Below the pieces are notes generated by a model. It was not told the DNA's origin. It worked only from the letters and a program-made list of their open reading frames with translations, and searched no databases. Of a DNA stretch of 64,000 nucleotides, positions 23,601-47,129 are shown in pieces. Both the position numbers and the translations under genes were made by a program. The stretch comes from Protonemura montana. Its lineage: Eukaryota; Arthropoda; Insecta; Plecoptera; Nemouridae. Where the stretch lies: positions 1,798,001 through 1,862,000 of the forward strand of contig OX387607.1 in NCBI GenBank assembly GCA_947568835.1, read 5' to 3'. The number at the start of each line of letters is the position of its first letter. Position 1 is the first letter of the stretch.

Positions 23601-23846
23601 CTGATACTAAAAACAATCAATTAAAATATTAATATTGTTTGGCAAACAAAGCCGGAGTATAACCAGCCTCAAAAAGCATAAGTGAAATGCTAGAATGAGC
23701 TGTCCCAGGTCAGTATTATTCGCAGCATCAAACCACGAACACTCCTACCTGCAGGGTAATGCAGTACGGTCTTCCGCATGTACGCTGTGACTATCTAATC
23801 CTTGCAACCGCTACGCAAACGTTCACGTTCGCTACGCAAACATAGG
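20606..23846. other. No gene recognised; downstream flank of the LIM kinase gene
   Basis: The stretch is AT-rich with only short, unconvincing open frames. It probably includes the 3' untranslated region of the minus-strand LIM kinase next to 23846, but I see no clear polyadenylation signal close to the stop. The only structured item found is the hairpin at 21996-22138. Confidence 0.5.
21996..22138. mobile_element. Short hairpin element (about 140 bp)
   Basis: CAACTTACCAAGGTTGGAAA at 21996 and its near-complement TTTTCCACCTTGGTAAGTTG ending at 22138 form arms of about 30 bases around an 80-base centre. It is non-coding and probably a miniature inverted-repeat element. No clear target duplication was found. 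Confidence 0.55.
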
Positions 23847-35602
<11,756 letters not shown>

Positions 35603-38384
35603 TTCAAATGCAGATTAATTGATTGATTGAAGTATTCATTCACTAGTTGCATCTGATTCTGGTCCAATCAACATGAAGATGGGGTAGAAGCCAACCTAAA
35701 CAAAAATATGGTTCGGGATACATTATTTAAAAGTAATGCAGGAAGCTGTCAGAATTCTTAGGCAAGCTGTCAATAGCTGTCAAAACGGTACGCGACTGAA
35801 CTATATATATTGTCAATACGTTATTTGTAACTAAAATTACGGTCATGATCACATAGCGTGAAATTTGACAGGTTTTTCTGTTATGTAAATCAATATGTGA
35901 TAAGTAATTGATGTTTTGACACCTAACCTAGGTATGCCTTTGTATTCCAAGCATACACCCACACATATTTGCAGACTAATATAAGTTTATCAGTGCTCCG
36001 ACATCCTCAAATCGATAACTCAACTAAGAGTACGACATCTGCTCGCAAAATGTATATTCGAAACACATACCTGAAGTAAAAAATTAATCAGTTCGTTAAA
36101 TAAATGCATGTTGTTTACAAACCATTTTGACGCAGCCCAGCCTTCGCTTCCATTGTCCACCATTTGTAAAGCATCCAATCGGAAGTGGATATGCGTCACG
36201 GTGAATCAACTTGTAACTTAGTTGATTATTTCTCTCCTAGATAGAGTTATGTACCACTACGGTGACCAAAGATGTCAATTTAAAAAAAATGTTTGAATAC
36301 CGTAAATAAAAAAGTAAAATTTGATTCATTGATTACTATTGGATGTGTTATCGCATCGCAATACCTCTTTATAGATGCAGACGGGCTGTCAGTGGGATGA
36401 CGATAGAACAACATAATATATGAAGAGAAAAACCACGATTAGTTTTAAAAACTAAGTCCTGAAATTTGTGTGACAGACCAAAATATGAAAGTGTCAAAAC
36501 TTGCAGCAACGACAACGTCAACACAAACAACATGTTTCTTGTGGTGTAACCACAGGATACAATTAATAACCGTTCCTCAGCCAATCAAAAAGAATAGGAC
36601 GAGAATATTTCTCGGTAGGTATACGAAGGTAAACATATCTGCTTGGTTAAAATTAACTGTCGTGGGATATATGAATCTTCGCAATAGTTAAAAGGGCGTG
36701 CATTTTTTTGATATGTCATGCTGTCAAGATGATTGATCTGACAATGCCACTTGAAGGATGGAAATTGTCAAAACTGTCAACTTCTGTTCGTGACAGTAAT
36801 TGCCGTGTTTAGGATCCTCATTTGAATTTATTATAATACTTGTTATGCTATATGTAGGCTGTCGTGACCGAGTCAGCGTCATCGTACATATGCTAGCCAC
36901 TATCAATTTATTAACATATCTGGGTACTATTCTATCTTATTCTACTTAGGTTTCTACTAAATCTACCAATCAGCACACAACTACAAATTATCCACAAGTA
37001 CGTTTGCTTTTTGTAAAAACTAAACTCTTTACACCGACGTGTTCACAGTTTTTTTATTACCATCTCTTGTAGAAACGTAGAAAATCAAACTTTTACAGTG
37101 CAACGCCAGTGGTCAGAAAATACTAAACGACATTTTATAAGCGACCTAACACGACCGGATTCTTCCCCGATTTTATTGTTAGAGGCTTATCCAGATTTGG
37201 CACTACCCCCACTTTTTGTGAGAATATTATAAGACCCTGGCACTACCCTCATTCATTTAGTAACTCCTTATCAATACCCGAACCTTTCCCCTATCTTTGA
37301 TGAGTACCTTACCAGGACCCAGCTCTTCTCACACTTCTTTAATGAGTGCGTTATCAGTAATTGGCTCTTTTTCCATTTCTAGACGAGTTCAGGTCAGGTT
37401 TTGTTAATTTTACCCTAACCTAACCTAACCTAAAAACGCACGTGGAATGCGCTGCCTAACGAAACGTTAGTGCGACATTTTCGGTCGCACCTGTGCCGCA
37501 CTGGCAAACTTCCAGGCCTAGTAATTACTGTTTAAATATGAAACTCTTGGACAAACTCGATGGCAGAATAACAGGAACATGGCGATGGTTATATAATTGA
37601 GACCCTCGAGACTCAAACCCCAGGCTTTAGAGAGAATATTGAGAAACAATCAATTGTTTCGACTTGGACGTTTTTTTTTGCAAGCTTCCCCCGCTGACTC
37701 CAAAAGGCGCTGACACACGAAACAGCGCTGCGGGAGAGAGTTCCAAGCCCTTGGTTCCAAGCCAGCTCGGCATAAATTAGTGACATCCATGTCCGCCAGA
37801 TAGCATCGCCGAAGTCGATGGGTGATATGACGCGTAGCTATGCGCGTTGAATTTATTATTGGTTGCCGACATGAAATCAGTTTTTGATAGGCCTGGCTGA
37901 AAGGTTAACGATCAAAAGCAAAGGCATTCTTCGTCGGTGCCGAAAACACGTTGCCAGCGATTGACATGGCCGGTCGTCATTTTATTTTATGAGTTCCTTG
38001 CTATATGAACCACCAAGTTGGTCGGCCATTTTTAGCTGGTGGCTCAAATTAGCTGGAAATACTACGAGTAGTATTTCAATTCTGCGTTATTGGTCAACCA
38101 ACCTGATTTTCAGGATTTTAACATTTCTTAACATTTGTAAACATGTAGCTGAATGTCAATTTCGCGAAAATATCTGTTTTAAACTTTAGAGGTGTCGGTT
38201 TAGCCTCCAAATTTTATGATAAGCAACCAATCATAGGTCCATATTTTAGGGGTTGTTACCACGGTGATGACATATGTACTCCAAAATTAAACTCTGTCTT
38301 GTGGATGCGACCCCAGAGTTGCTAATGACAGTCTTCGATAGATTGGGTTAAACCACCCCCTGACACAATTAAACGGAATGTACT
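35603..38384. other. LIMK1 upstream region; no gene recognised
   Basis: The region presumably contains the LIMK1 promoter and any non-coding first exon, but I cannot place a transcription start. It is mostly AT-rich with short open frames that resemble nothing known. Fragments such as TCAGTTTTTGATAGGCC carry no recognised signal. A short CCTAA repeat lies at 37412. Confidence 0.5.
37412..37434. repeat. Short CCTAA repeat (telomere-type)
   Basis: ACCCTAACCTAACCTAACCT gives four CCTAA units, the complement of TTAGG. It is too short to prove a telomeric origin but matches the larger block at 43865. Confidence 0.7.
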
Positions 38385-38585
38385 CCATCACATCGGCCGG
38401 CTCGGCTCGTGATTCTCATGGGTCCGCGGATCTGTGCCCAGGATCTGTCGGTGTTCACATACCACCACCATGGTTACTTGGTCATCGGCAGACCCCCGCG
38501 GTGACCGCCGCTTTGCCTTCAGCTATCAGCCTGCCGCATCCGAGTCCGCTGCCGCCGTCGCCTCCGTTGGACGGAGAGGCTTCAT
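38385..38585. other. GC-rich island with overlapping open frames, unresolved
   Basis: About 200 bases are markedly richer in GC and CpG than their surroundings. They stay open on plus in more than one frame, one ending in a proline-rich PHPSPLPPSPPLDGEAS followed by a stop, and also on minus. I do not recognise a protein. It could be an exon, a CpG island or the divergent first unit of the tandem repeat that follows. Confidence 0.3.
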
Positions 38586-39018
38586 AGCCAGAGAGTGGCC
38601 GACTCCAAGCGTGGACGCCATGTTTGCCACAAGACTGACTGTCAAGCCATGAAGCTTTGATAGCCAGAGAGTGGCCGACTCCAAGCGTGGACGCCATGTT
38701 TGCCCCAAGACTGACTGTCAAGCCACGGAGCCTTGATAGCCAGCGAGTGGCCAACTCCAAGCGTGGACGCCATGTTTGCCCCAAGACTGACTGTCAAGCC
38801 ATGAAGCCTTGATAGCCAGAGAGTGGCCGACTCCAAGCGTGGACGCCATGTTTGCCCCAAGACTGACTGTCAAGCCATGGAGCCTTGATAGCCAGAGAGT
38901 GGCCGATTCCAAGCGTGAACGCCATGTTCGCCCCAAGACTGACTGTCAAGCCATGGAGCCTTAATAGACAGAGAGTGGCCGACTCCAAGCGTGGATGCCA
39001 TCTTTGCCCCAAGACCAG
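38580..39018. repeat. 76-bp tandem repeat, about 5.8 copies
   Basis: Units contain AGAGTGGCCGACTCCAAGCG, GACGCCATGTTTGCCCCAAG and ACTGACTGTCAAGCCATG and repeat every 76 bases. Open minus-strand frames recur at the same period and are repeat artefacts. Confidence 0.9.
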
Positions 39019-39129
39019 GGCCAGAAAGTGTCACATAGGCGATTTTTTTCATCAGGTCTTTTAAATGTCGGTATTTGCAATTATTAAAATGGCCAACAAA
39101 GCTGTCTTGAGCCATAAATCACAAGTAAT

Positions 39130-40793
39130 CGACCTCTCGACAGCATCCTGTTGTTCGCGTTGTACCGTCCTTCGGAAGGGACGTTAAGCCGGTGATCCCC
39201 TTGGTTATCGACAGGAGTAGGCTACGTGCCGGCACCGTTTTTGCCCTCCTCCCTTCTAGGCTATGTTCATCATCATCGCTCACTCATTCACAGACGCCAT
39301 TAAACCAGTACCACATGGTGCGTCGTCAAAAAAGTGCGTCGGTTAAACACAACAAATCAATCAACCAACATGGAGAGTCGAATTGGCCACTCTTCGCGCA
39401 GCGTGACTTTCGCTGCGCAGTGCCGCGCGCACTAAAACAAACGAAGGGGAATATGCGCGCAGCAGGGGGCAGCCACGGCCCGGGCTGCGCCTCGGCGGCA
39501 CCGAAATCCACTGGGACCGAGTCCGCTCCGACTTTTTACAACGATTCAGAAAAATTAAATGCTTTGATATTTTTGGCATTTTAATGCTGGAGGTATTTAA
39601 TGTGGGCATCGAATAGAAACGAGCGTCCGGTCAGTGTAATAAACCTGTTGCCATCACAGTTTGGTAGATACGCTGTTAGGCGTGAGGATATTTTGTTTAA
39701 ACTCACTTTTTTAGACCAGATATGAAGATTTTAATGTTAGTACCGTCATTGGCCTGAAATAAACGTTGCACAAACATCATAATATGAGTCAGATCATTTC
39801 TTCTGCCGCGAACACGTTTAAGGGGAGGAGAGATGTCACCAAGATACAGTCTCTCGGCGCCATATTGTGGCATAACCACAATCGAAAGCCCACCTCCTTT
39901 ATTTTCACTTCCCTTTCCCTTTACACAGGTAGCCGCTGGTCCAGGGGACAAAATACAGAAGGGCGGAAACCCAAAATTTTACTATTTCCGTGTAACCATT
40001 ATCCGGCTTGACTATTGTAAGCAAAGAAGTCCAACATGCGTTTAGCGACAATAAAGCGGGCGAGTGGCCGACAAAGAATCTCACTCCCCCAAAATGGATC
40101 CCACCGCACGGCCCCACCATCACATTGTCGGCCCGCCACGGCGTCTTGAGCCGACGATCCGGCCAAAAGATTGTGCACTTTCAATTATTGCGTTATGTGC
40201 CAGGCATTGCGCCTCATTTCGTTGAGCCGCTCAGTAACGAGAGCGAGCGAGATAGCAATAGGGCTAGTCATGAGCTAAAGAGAGCAAGCGAATGAAGATG
40301 GGTCTAGTGCATTGATCACTATATTGTTGTGTGGATTGTTTGCATAGTGCTGTGAAGGCGCCATCTTGTCAGAAAAGTGGGTTCAAAGTAGCTGCAAGAT
40401 TACCGGCAATCTGTGTGTTGATCACTACGGGAAAATCGAGGCGGATTGGCAAGTGGATGAGTCCAATCCAGGGGCTGGCAACGTGTCGTGACTATTGCCA
40501 ATCTGTGTGTTGACCACCAGGGGCAATCGATTATTAATTGTGGTGTTTAACGACGCACAATTTTGACATCTGGCCATGCGGCACTGGTCTAATGGCGTCG
40601 GTAAATGAGTGGATGATGATGAGGATGATGATAAACCTAACCTAGCCTAGAAGGGAAGAGGGGAAACCCGGTGCCGGCACGTAGCCTACTCCTGTCGAAG
40701 AGCATCAAAGGGCCACCGGCTTAACGTCCCTTCCGAAGGATGGTACAACTCGAACAGCAGGATTCCTCCACAAATCCATGCTGTCGAGAGGTT
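39130..40793. mobile_element. 1.66-kb element with ~230-bp inverted terminal repeats
   Basis: The left arm (about 39130-39365) begins ACCTCTCGACAGCATCCTG and includes CCTTCGGAAGGGACGTTAAG and GTAGGCTACGTGCCGGCACC. The right arm (about 40538-40793) is its inverted counterpart, ending GCTGTCGAGAGGTTGA. The centre of about 1.17 kb is unrelated to the arms and encodes no recognised protein. It is therefore a non-autonomous foldback-type element or two opposed copies of a shorter element. A fragment of the arm lies at 3864 in gephyrin. Confidence 0.75.
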
Positions 40794-40849
40794 GATAAGC
40801 AAGGCGAATAAAATTGCTGTACTAAATTTCATCCCTCTAGCATCTCCCC

Positions 40850-40956
40850 CTAACAGAACTGGTCATGTGTATGATGGTCACCCATCCAATACCTGACTCA
40901 GCGCAGTGTTGCTTAACTTCGGTGATCTAACGAGAACCGGTGTTTCCAACACGCCA
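40850..40956 (-). repeat. 5S-rRNA-derived element, most complete copy
   Basis: On the minus strand this reads GGTTCTCGTTAGATCACCGA, then AGTTAAGCAAC, then TTGGATGGGTGACC, closely following the 5S rRNA order. The 3' part CATCATACACATGACCAG replaces the 5S end. It is the best reference copy for the tandem array at 1373 and the LIMK1 intron copy at 26366. Not a functional 5S gene. Confidence 0.8.
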
Positions 40957-40966
40957 AACCGTTCAA

Positions 40967-41310
40967 GGGGGGGGGGGGGGGCAATCGAGACGGATCCAAT
41001 CCAGGGTCCGGGCATGACACAAAATGGTCGACCCTTACCCACGCGAGTTGATCGAGGTCGCAGGTCTGGTGTCGGCTGGCGACTCAAAGAAGGCGCCGCC
41101 GCCGCCGTGCGATGGGAGACGTCCACGCTCGACGGAGCGCGAGGCGGCGGCTGCGGCGGTGGCGCCAGGCAGGCACGGCGGGGGGCGGCCCAAGCTCACT
41201 CGGGGGGAAAATATCTCGGTCTCACGGCCGGCTGCGGGACGGGCCGCGCGCGATCGCAGACCACGGGACAGTGGCGGCAGCTGGTGTCGAATGACCGCAC
41301 CAACAGGTGC
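40967..41310. other. GC-rich island starting with a G15 run
   Basis: After 15 consecutive G (40967-40981) comes about 330 bases of high GC and CpG content. Plus-strand frames are open for 60-138 codons and include alanine-, glycine- and arginine-rich stretches (EREAAAAAVAPGRHGGGR). A minus frame is also open. No family is recognised. It could be a CpG-island promoter or a single GC-rich exon. Confidence 0.3.
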
Positions 41311-43574
41311 TCTGGAAATTGAAAATATTCTTATAATCAGTGAGCTAATCGTGGTTTTTTTCTGGATTGTCTACCGATACAGTGTGGGTGAAACTGTCTT
41401 CTAAGCGTTTGCAAACTCAACTTTAACTTAACTTAACTTAGTTACATGTTTCTACAATTTGCAAGACTTCCATGTTACCAAATTGGCTGTGTACAATTGA
41501 ATATGTGTTTATATGATTTATGATTTATTTGGTTTATGATTTATATGCTGAGCTATCAAATAGTAATATTTTTTAATCAATCTGGACCAATACAATTATT
41601 GGTATTATTGGTAATGGTATTACCATTAAAGAGAACAAAGACAGATTTCTTAAAAATTTTAAGGCGAAAGAAGATTGGGGAAATAAGCTAAGAATGCATC
41701 ACAATCCATTCATTTTCTTCGTATATTATTTCTTGATGGTATTTTCCCCAACACTTTTCATACGGTTTGGAGAAGAAACCCTTGAGAGGCCACCACTGGT
41801 GAGGTGTCTTCACCATGGTATTGTGTGTCCTCGGCAGAGGTGGGGGCAGTACCCTGTCGGTGGTGAGAGGTACACTTCACCCACGATGAGTTACTCCGCG
41901 TTACTGTTTGCGAGCTATAGCAGGGTGCAGACAAATTGTTTGTGAGCCCCGTCTTTCCATTCTGTTGAACGAAATTAGCAGAAAATTGGAACCAACGATG
42001 CTTTGAGCGGGAGCATCGACGCGAACCTTGCGGTTCAATGTTTGGAAGCGATCCGGCGGTCAGAACTTACCCTTCACGTCGTTTATTTTTACGACACCCA
42101 ATTTTTTGTTTTTAAAAATCACTGCTTCGTCGGTAATCGGTGGGATAATTATCAGCGGATAAATGGCAGAGTCGATTACTGAACTGCGGTAGGAAAGTAA
42201 TTATAATTTAAACACGGTTTTAATAAAATCTTCTCATTACTGGCCAGGTGTAATTAAAATAATAATTTAATATTGCTAATTATAGCGCGATGTGTTTGAA
42301 CTCCAAGTCTTCACACGTTTTGCTTTACAGAATGATTTCACACGTATATGTAGGTATGTTTAATTGTTGGATTGCATGGCGTGTACAGGGATGTGCAAAC
42401 TGGTAATAAATGCTGACAGATCTTTGCATAAGAATCACATAAGGAGGCCGTGTTCGGTGTAAAGGTATTTGTCATTCTTTGACGTTTTGGGCGACCAGAG
42501 ATTCTAAAGAAAACCGAGTCTTTTGCTTTGTTTTGTTAATCGCGGTGTCTTGCAAATGTTCAACCAGGTTTTAAACTCAATGCATGAAGTATATTTTGCC
42601 TTTTTTTTCGCTTTTTGTTCGCTTATTTATCAGTCTTATTAACGGACGAAAATAAAATCATTTTCTCAGCCAAGAAAACGTTTGCAGAGTTTTTGCATTG
42701 CGTCCCAGAAGAAGCTTGAAGTTGTTTCGTTGTATTTCGAGAGAATACAACATTTTTTACTGTATTTTTTAATTTGCTGGCAGCTTTTTAAGGCGAATTA
42801 TAGAAATTCAAATTGAGTGAGTAGCGATTTGTTAAAAAAACTACCAAATTCATTCAAGTTTTCATCAATTGAAGGCGAATTCGCTGCGATCGTGGAAAAG
42901 ACAGAACGATATATTTCATAATACTCCGTAAGGCGGGCGAAATTGTAACCAAACGGCAACAACTTTCACATCAATTATTGTTTTTTTTATAACTCCAACG
43001 TGTAAACCACGGTCTTCTTAATTATATGTAGGTACACACACACGGACATGTGATATTCCACGATTGCGATCTACACGTTTACTACTTGCGCAATAAAATA
43101 CGAATGTTAAAACTTAATAAACCTATATAATTGAAGAATACGATGAAGTGTAAAACAGCGTTTCTCGTGCGCCCCAGCGCAGCACGGGAAACGTTTCAAC
43201 TTTGTTGGCGACTATTCCTAATTATCATCTTACCAACCTTATACCGATCATCGAGAATCGACGTGTTTACAAGAAATATTTTCATATATTTCCATGTCTG
43301 GCTTGTAAAAGGTATTCGCCGTAATTTCCCATGAGATGATAGGATCGATGATCAAGCCTGGGTGGCTCAATCAATAATGATTGCTGGTTGCTGGGAAAGA
43401 GTGGCACAATATCGTGAATGGAGATGGATGCCGTTACAGAGGAATCATCTAGTGGTACGGGTCATTTCCGTAGCGCGTTGTGATTCACCTGTATTTATGT
43501 CATGCTCGATGCGTTGGTTTAGTTTGCTGTAATTGTGACTGCTTTGAGTTGAGCTAAAACGAGGTGGAAACACG
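41311..43574. other. No gene recognised
   Basis: AT-rich sequence with only short unconvincing open frames. Small features are a TTAAC run (TTAACTTAACTTAACTTAG) near 41423 and a short inverted repeat near 43162-43192 (CTCGTGCGCC/GCACGGGAAA). Nothing else supports a feature. Confidence 0.5.
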
Positions 43575-43790
43575 TGTGGTGGTGGTAGGTGCCACCCGAT
43601 GGCGCTTGCGGTCGTTTTTTTATGTAAGAAACCTTTGAAATCTAAAAGTTTAATCAAATCGATTAACATACCTATTTCTTTCTTTGGGGATAGCGAGAAG
43701 AAAGATTAATTGAGGGTAAACCAGTCTCAAATCTGCGAAAAGTAACAAAATTAAATTTCTTAACACTCGAAAGAAAGATGGGAATTACCT
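43575..43790 (+). mobile_element. Miniature element, family B copy
   Basis: GGTGGTAGGTGCCACCCGAT and GGCGCTTGCGGTCG, then AAAGATTAATTGAGGGTAAA and CAGTCTCAAATCTGCG match the family, with the middle part shortened. Confidence 0.75.
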
Positions 43791-43864
43791 TAACACCCAC
43801 CCATTATCGGCGATGTACTAACCGTACCAAATCGTACCGATTAATATAGGCACAACCAACAATG

Positions 43865-44010
43865 GGTTAGGTTAGGTTAGGTTAGGTTAGGTTAGATAAG
43901 GTTAGGTTAGATAAGGTTAGGTTAGGTTAGGTTAGGTTAGGTTAGGTTAGGTTAGATAAGGTTAGGTTAGGTTAGGTTAGGTTAGGTTAGGTTAGGTTAG
44001 GTTAGGTTAG
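43865..44010. repeat. Interstitial TTAGG telomere-type repeat, about 29 units
   Basis: GGTTA units run for about 146 bases, interrupted by the variant AGATAAGGTTAG at three places. TTAGG is the telomere repeat of most arthropods. The block is internal, with ordinary sequence on both sides, so it is an interstitial telomeric sequence or a simple satellite. Confidence 0.9.
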
Positions 44011-47000
44011 ACTTTGCGAAGATCATGAAGCGTTTTGGCTCCTTGAAAATTTGACTGAATCTGTAATACCAAAATGTAAGTGAATAAATCAAGGAATCGT
44101 TTGCTAAAGAACATTTGCACTGTGCCAGAACCCGATTTTAAATAAGTGTAAGCTAGTGATGAAAAGTAAGATCGACATTAATGGTGTATTTTAGTTAAAC
44201 GGCATGTAACTTTCATGCATGTCAGATGTTAGGCTCTCGTCATGGCGTACTTGTCGGCGCCATGTTGCTTCGCCTAGGTCCATCTCTCTGAAGACAACGC
44301 TTCTCTATGACGGTACTGGCCGGCCCAAGCAATCGTCTTCGCCCCTAATGCAGGGATAAGTTATGCCTAAACAAAGGTGGAGTTCGGCTTACATCATGAT
44401 GTTCAAGTCATGAAGTTGTCTATGGGGAGATTAGTACGGGGAAAGTATAACCCTGCGTTATTATTAAAGTGATCAAAACTGTTGGCGCGGGAATCACTGT
44501 TTTTATACTCTGTGGAAATTTGTAAATTGTGGTCTGGGCGAGATCAGTATTAAATTGATCACATAATCGCTATATTAGGCGTGTGGATGTGTTATTAGCT
44601 TGTGTGTACATACGTATATAAAATATGGCTGGGAGTGTTGTGTTTGTGTTTTAAATTGTATACCCACGGCCGTTTTATTGATACTTTGTTTTGCATTTTT
44701 CTTCGATTCTCACGGGAAATTTTTGCAGAAAATTTCCTAAAACGTAGTGCCAAGTCAACATCTGCCAGAAGTCAAGTAGTGAAGCGAAAACAGATGTAAA
44801 ATACCTTACGAGAACAGAAATACCTACCATTCACTAAATGCCAAATACCAGCACCATTCAACACAAAGCTAAATTTTAAGGGTGTAATGAAATTATCCAT
44901 AATCCATCCATGTTTGCTTATTTGGGCTGATATTTGGTCAAATTTCCTATGGCAGTAGATTCTTGGCCGCCAGTCCCTAACCTAGAAATATTTCAATTAT
45001 TTCCGATTTTGATTTAACTCGAGGTAATTCAGTTTAACAAATTTCTAAAACAATAAAAATAGTACCGACTTTCACCCACACATAACTGACACAACTACAA
45101 TAAACCCATCTGCTTATTTTATAAATGAATTTACCAACCCAATCATCCCCACATCAGCGGCCGATCTACATCAAGCCTATTTGCCCAGCAGCCAGCCAAG
45201 AAACCCCAAGTCTGTGAACCTGCGAAGACGCCCTGCAGCCATATTGTTGCCAAGGGTGTTGACAGTTGCAGCCTTTCTTCGACCGTCCCCGATCAAGCAG
45301 CTGGCTGGCCAGTGGCCACTAAGTGTAGGTTCTCATCTGACACCGCTAATCACCGTGTAGCCCTCCGTGCAAGACTGGAGTCGTCACAGAGGGCAATGGG
45401 GAGAGAGTGACGAACTAACAAACAGCTAAAGAACTGAAAGTGCTAGTTTACTGGCCGTCCAAAGCGTGGGCCACTCTTGTGGCAACCACAGATCTCTTTC
45501 TGGCCATCGGACGCTGGGGGCGTCGGATGTGTCCTAACCGGAGGCTGTGAAGACCACACCGTGGACCACACCATGGTCTAGCCCGATGCCCGGTGCCCGA
45601 TGGCGCTCGGCCACTATGTGGGTGATGAGCGGGCTAAAGCTATCAATGGCTGTTGGTGAGATCGAGTAGATCATAACGGCAGTGACGCTTGTTGGGAAAA
45701 CAAGTTTTCAATTAATTTTCCTATGAAATCAAAAATGAAATGATGCACTGTTTTTTTTTCGTAGTGGGTATTTTAGCGCCCAGGACAATAGAGAAGAAGT
45801 TGTGCAAAGTTCCACGAAGACGACCGAGTCGCACAAGGGTTCCGATCAAAGGTTCCTCCACTACTTCACTTTTTGGAATACATAAGCAAGTGTACCTAAG
45901 CTAAAATAGGTTTACTTTTTTTTATCACTTGTATCGTGCAAATAAAATGTCATTACTCTCTAAACGGGCGAGTGCGATGTTTGATTACTGACTGCAAAAT
46001 ACATCTCAAGCCAAAGGTAAACTGATAAGCAGCAGAAATATCTATTATATCATTTTTTCTTGTTATCTTTCATAAACGGATGTGTTATCTTATCAAATTT
46101 GTAATTGCGTAGATATTTAGGTACCTAGGGTCAATCGCCCACCATTAGCCGTGGTGCAGCGTTGCAAGACACCAGCAAGTTAAACTGACAGGACTGAGAT
46201 TCTGGTCAGTGAGTCCTCATAAATCTTACACATTATTTGTAAGGCATCGGGATTCCCATCGTCGCTGTGAGGCTAGGTAAGGTGCATCCTCTACTTAATT
46301 ACCAACCACTCATTCGCCGTTAATCATCATAAATCAACCAATCAATAATAATAATAATAATAAATACAAACAGAATGTTGCCTAGACCATACACTCACGC
46401 GTTTTGAAATCGTATATGACAGGATTACACTTATTTAGAGTTTCGAAAATGTGACTAACGCAACCTAGACAAAATGTATTGTATTCTTGCATTTGAAAAG
46501 AAAAAAAATGTTCACAGGTTTTCTCGCGTACCTTTTGAAGGTGATTTTAAGGAGAACAACAACTCCGTGCATTCGGTTTCGCCACTGCAGGCGCTTGATC
46601 GGAGCTGGCGGCCATATTGTACTTGATGGTAATTGAAGGAACCTCTTTAGTTCCTAATTTCTGAACAATAAAGACTTCAAACTGCCAGTGGTGTAACTCA
46701 AAAATAGTTTCAACTCTCCACCCAATCTCCACCCTCGCCTGTAGGGACGTACGTCATCAACCTCTAAAGAAGACAGGAACATTCAGTAACATCTTAAACC
46801 CCTCGAGAAACACGTTTCTCAGCTTTAGTGATCAACAACCTTTCCCCTGTCAACAGCCCCTGTCAATGCCAATATCATCGAAAGAAATTACTAAAACCTA
46901 CCCTAGTATTTTGTAAAATACTGTAACATAACATACATGAATAGGAACAGCCCGGCCGAGAACCGATGCAACTAAAAGTCTACTGCAACGCATATTTGGT

Positions 47001-47129
47001 CACTTTTACAAACTCAAAAACTTGGTCCTGCTAAAGCATCTCCAGCTCGGAGAGAACCACTCTGTGAACTGACAGGTTCTCCTACACCTGAGCTTGTTCA
47101 GTAAACGATAGCTTTTCAGACAACTGAAG
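44011..47129. other. No gene recognised; upstream flank of the NACHT-ankyrin gene
   Basis: Short open frames only. A GC-richer stretch at about 45160-45640 has no recognisable protein. An AAT microsatellite lies near 46347-46362. I cannot place a promoter for the gene at 47130. An in-frame TAG at 47109-47111 closes the frame upstream of its ATG. Confidence 0.5.

Noticed and set aside
38482-39115. Series of 72-100 codon minus-strand frames offset by 76 bases
   Set aside because: They follow the 76-bp tandem repeat period and carry no recognisable domain.
40850-40956. A functional 5S rRNA gene
   Set aside because: The core matches 5S, but the 3' third is replaced by unrelated sequence and the part between box A and the intermediate element has an altered segment.
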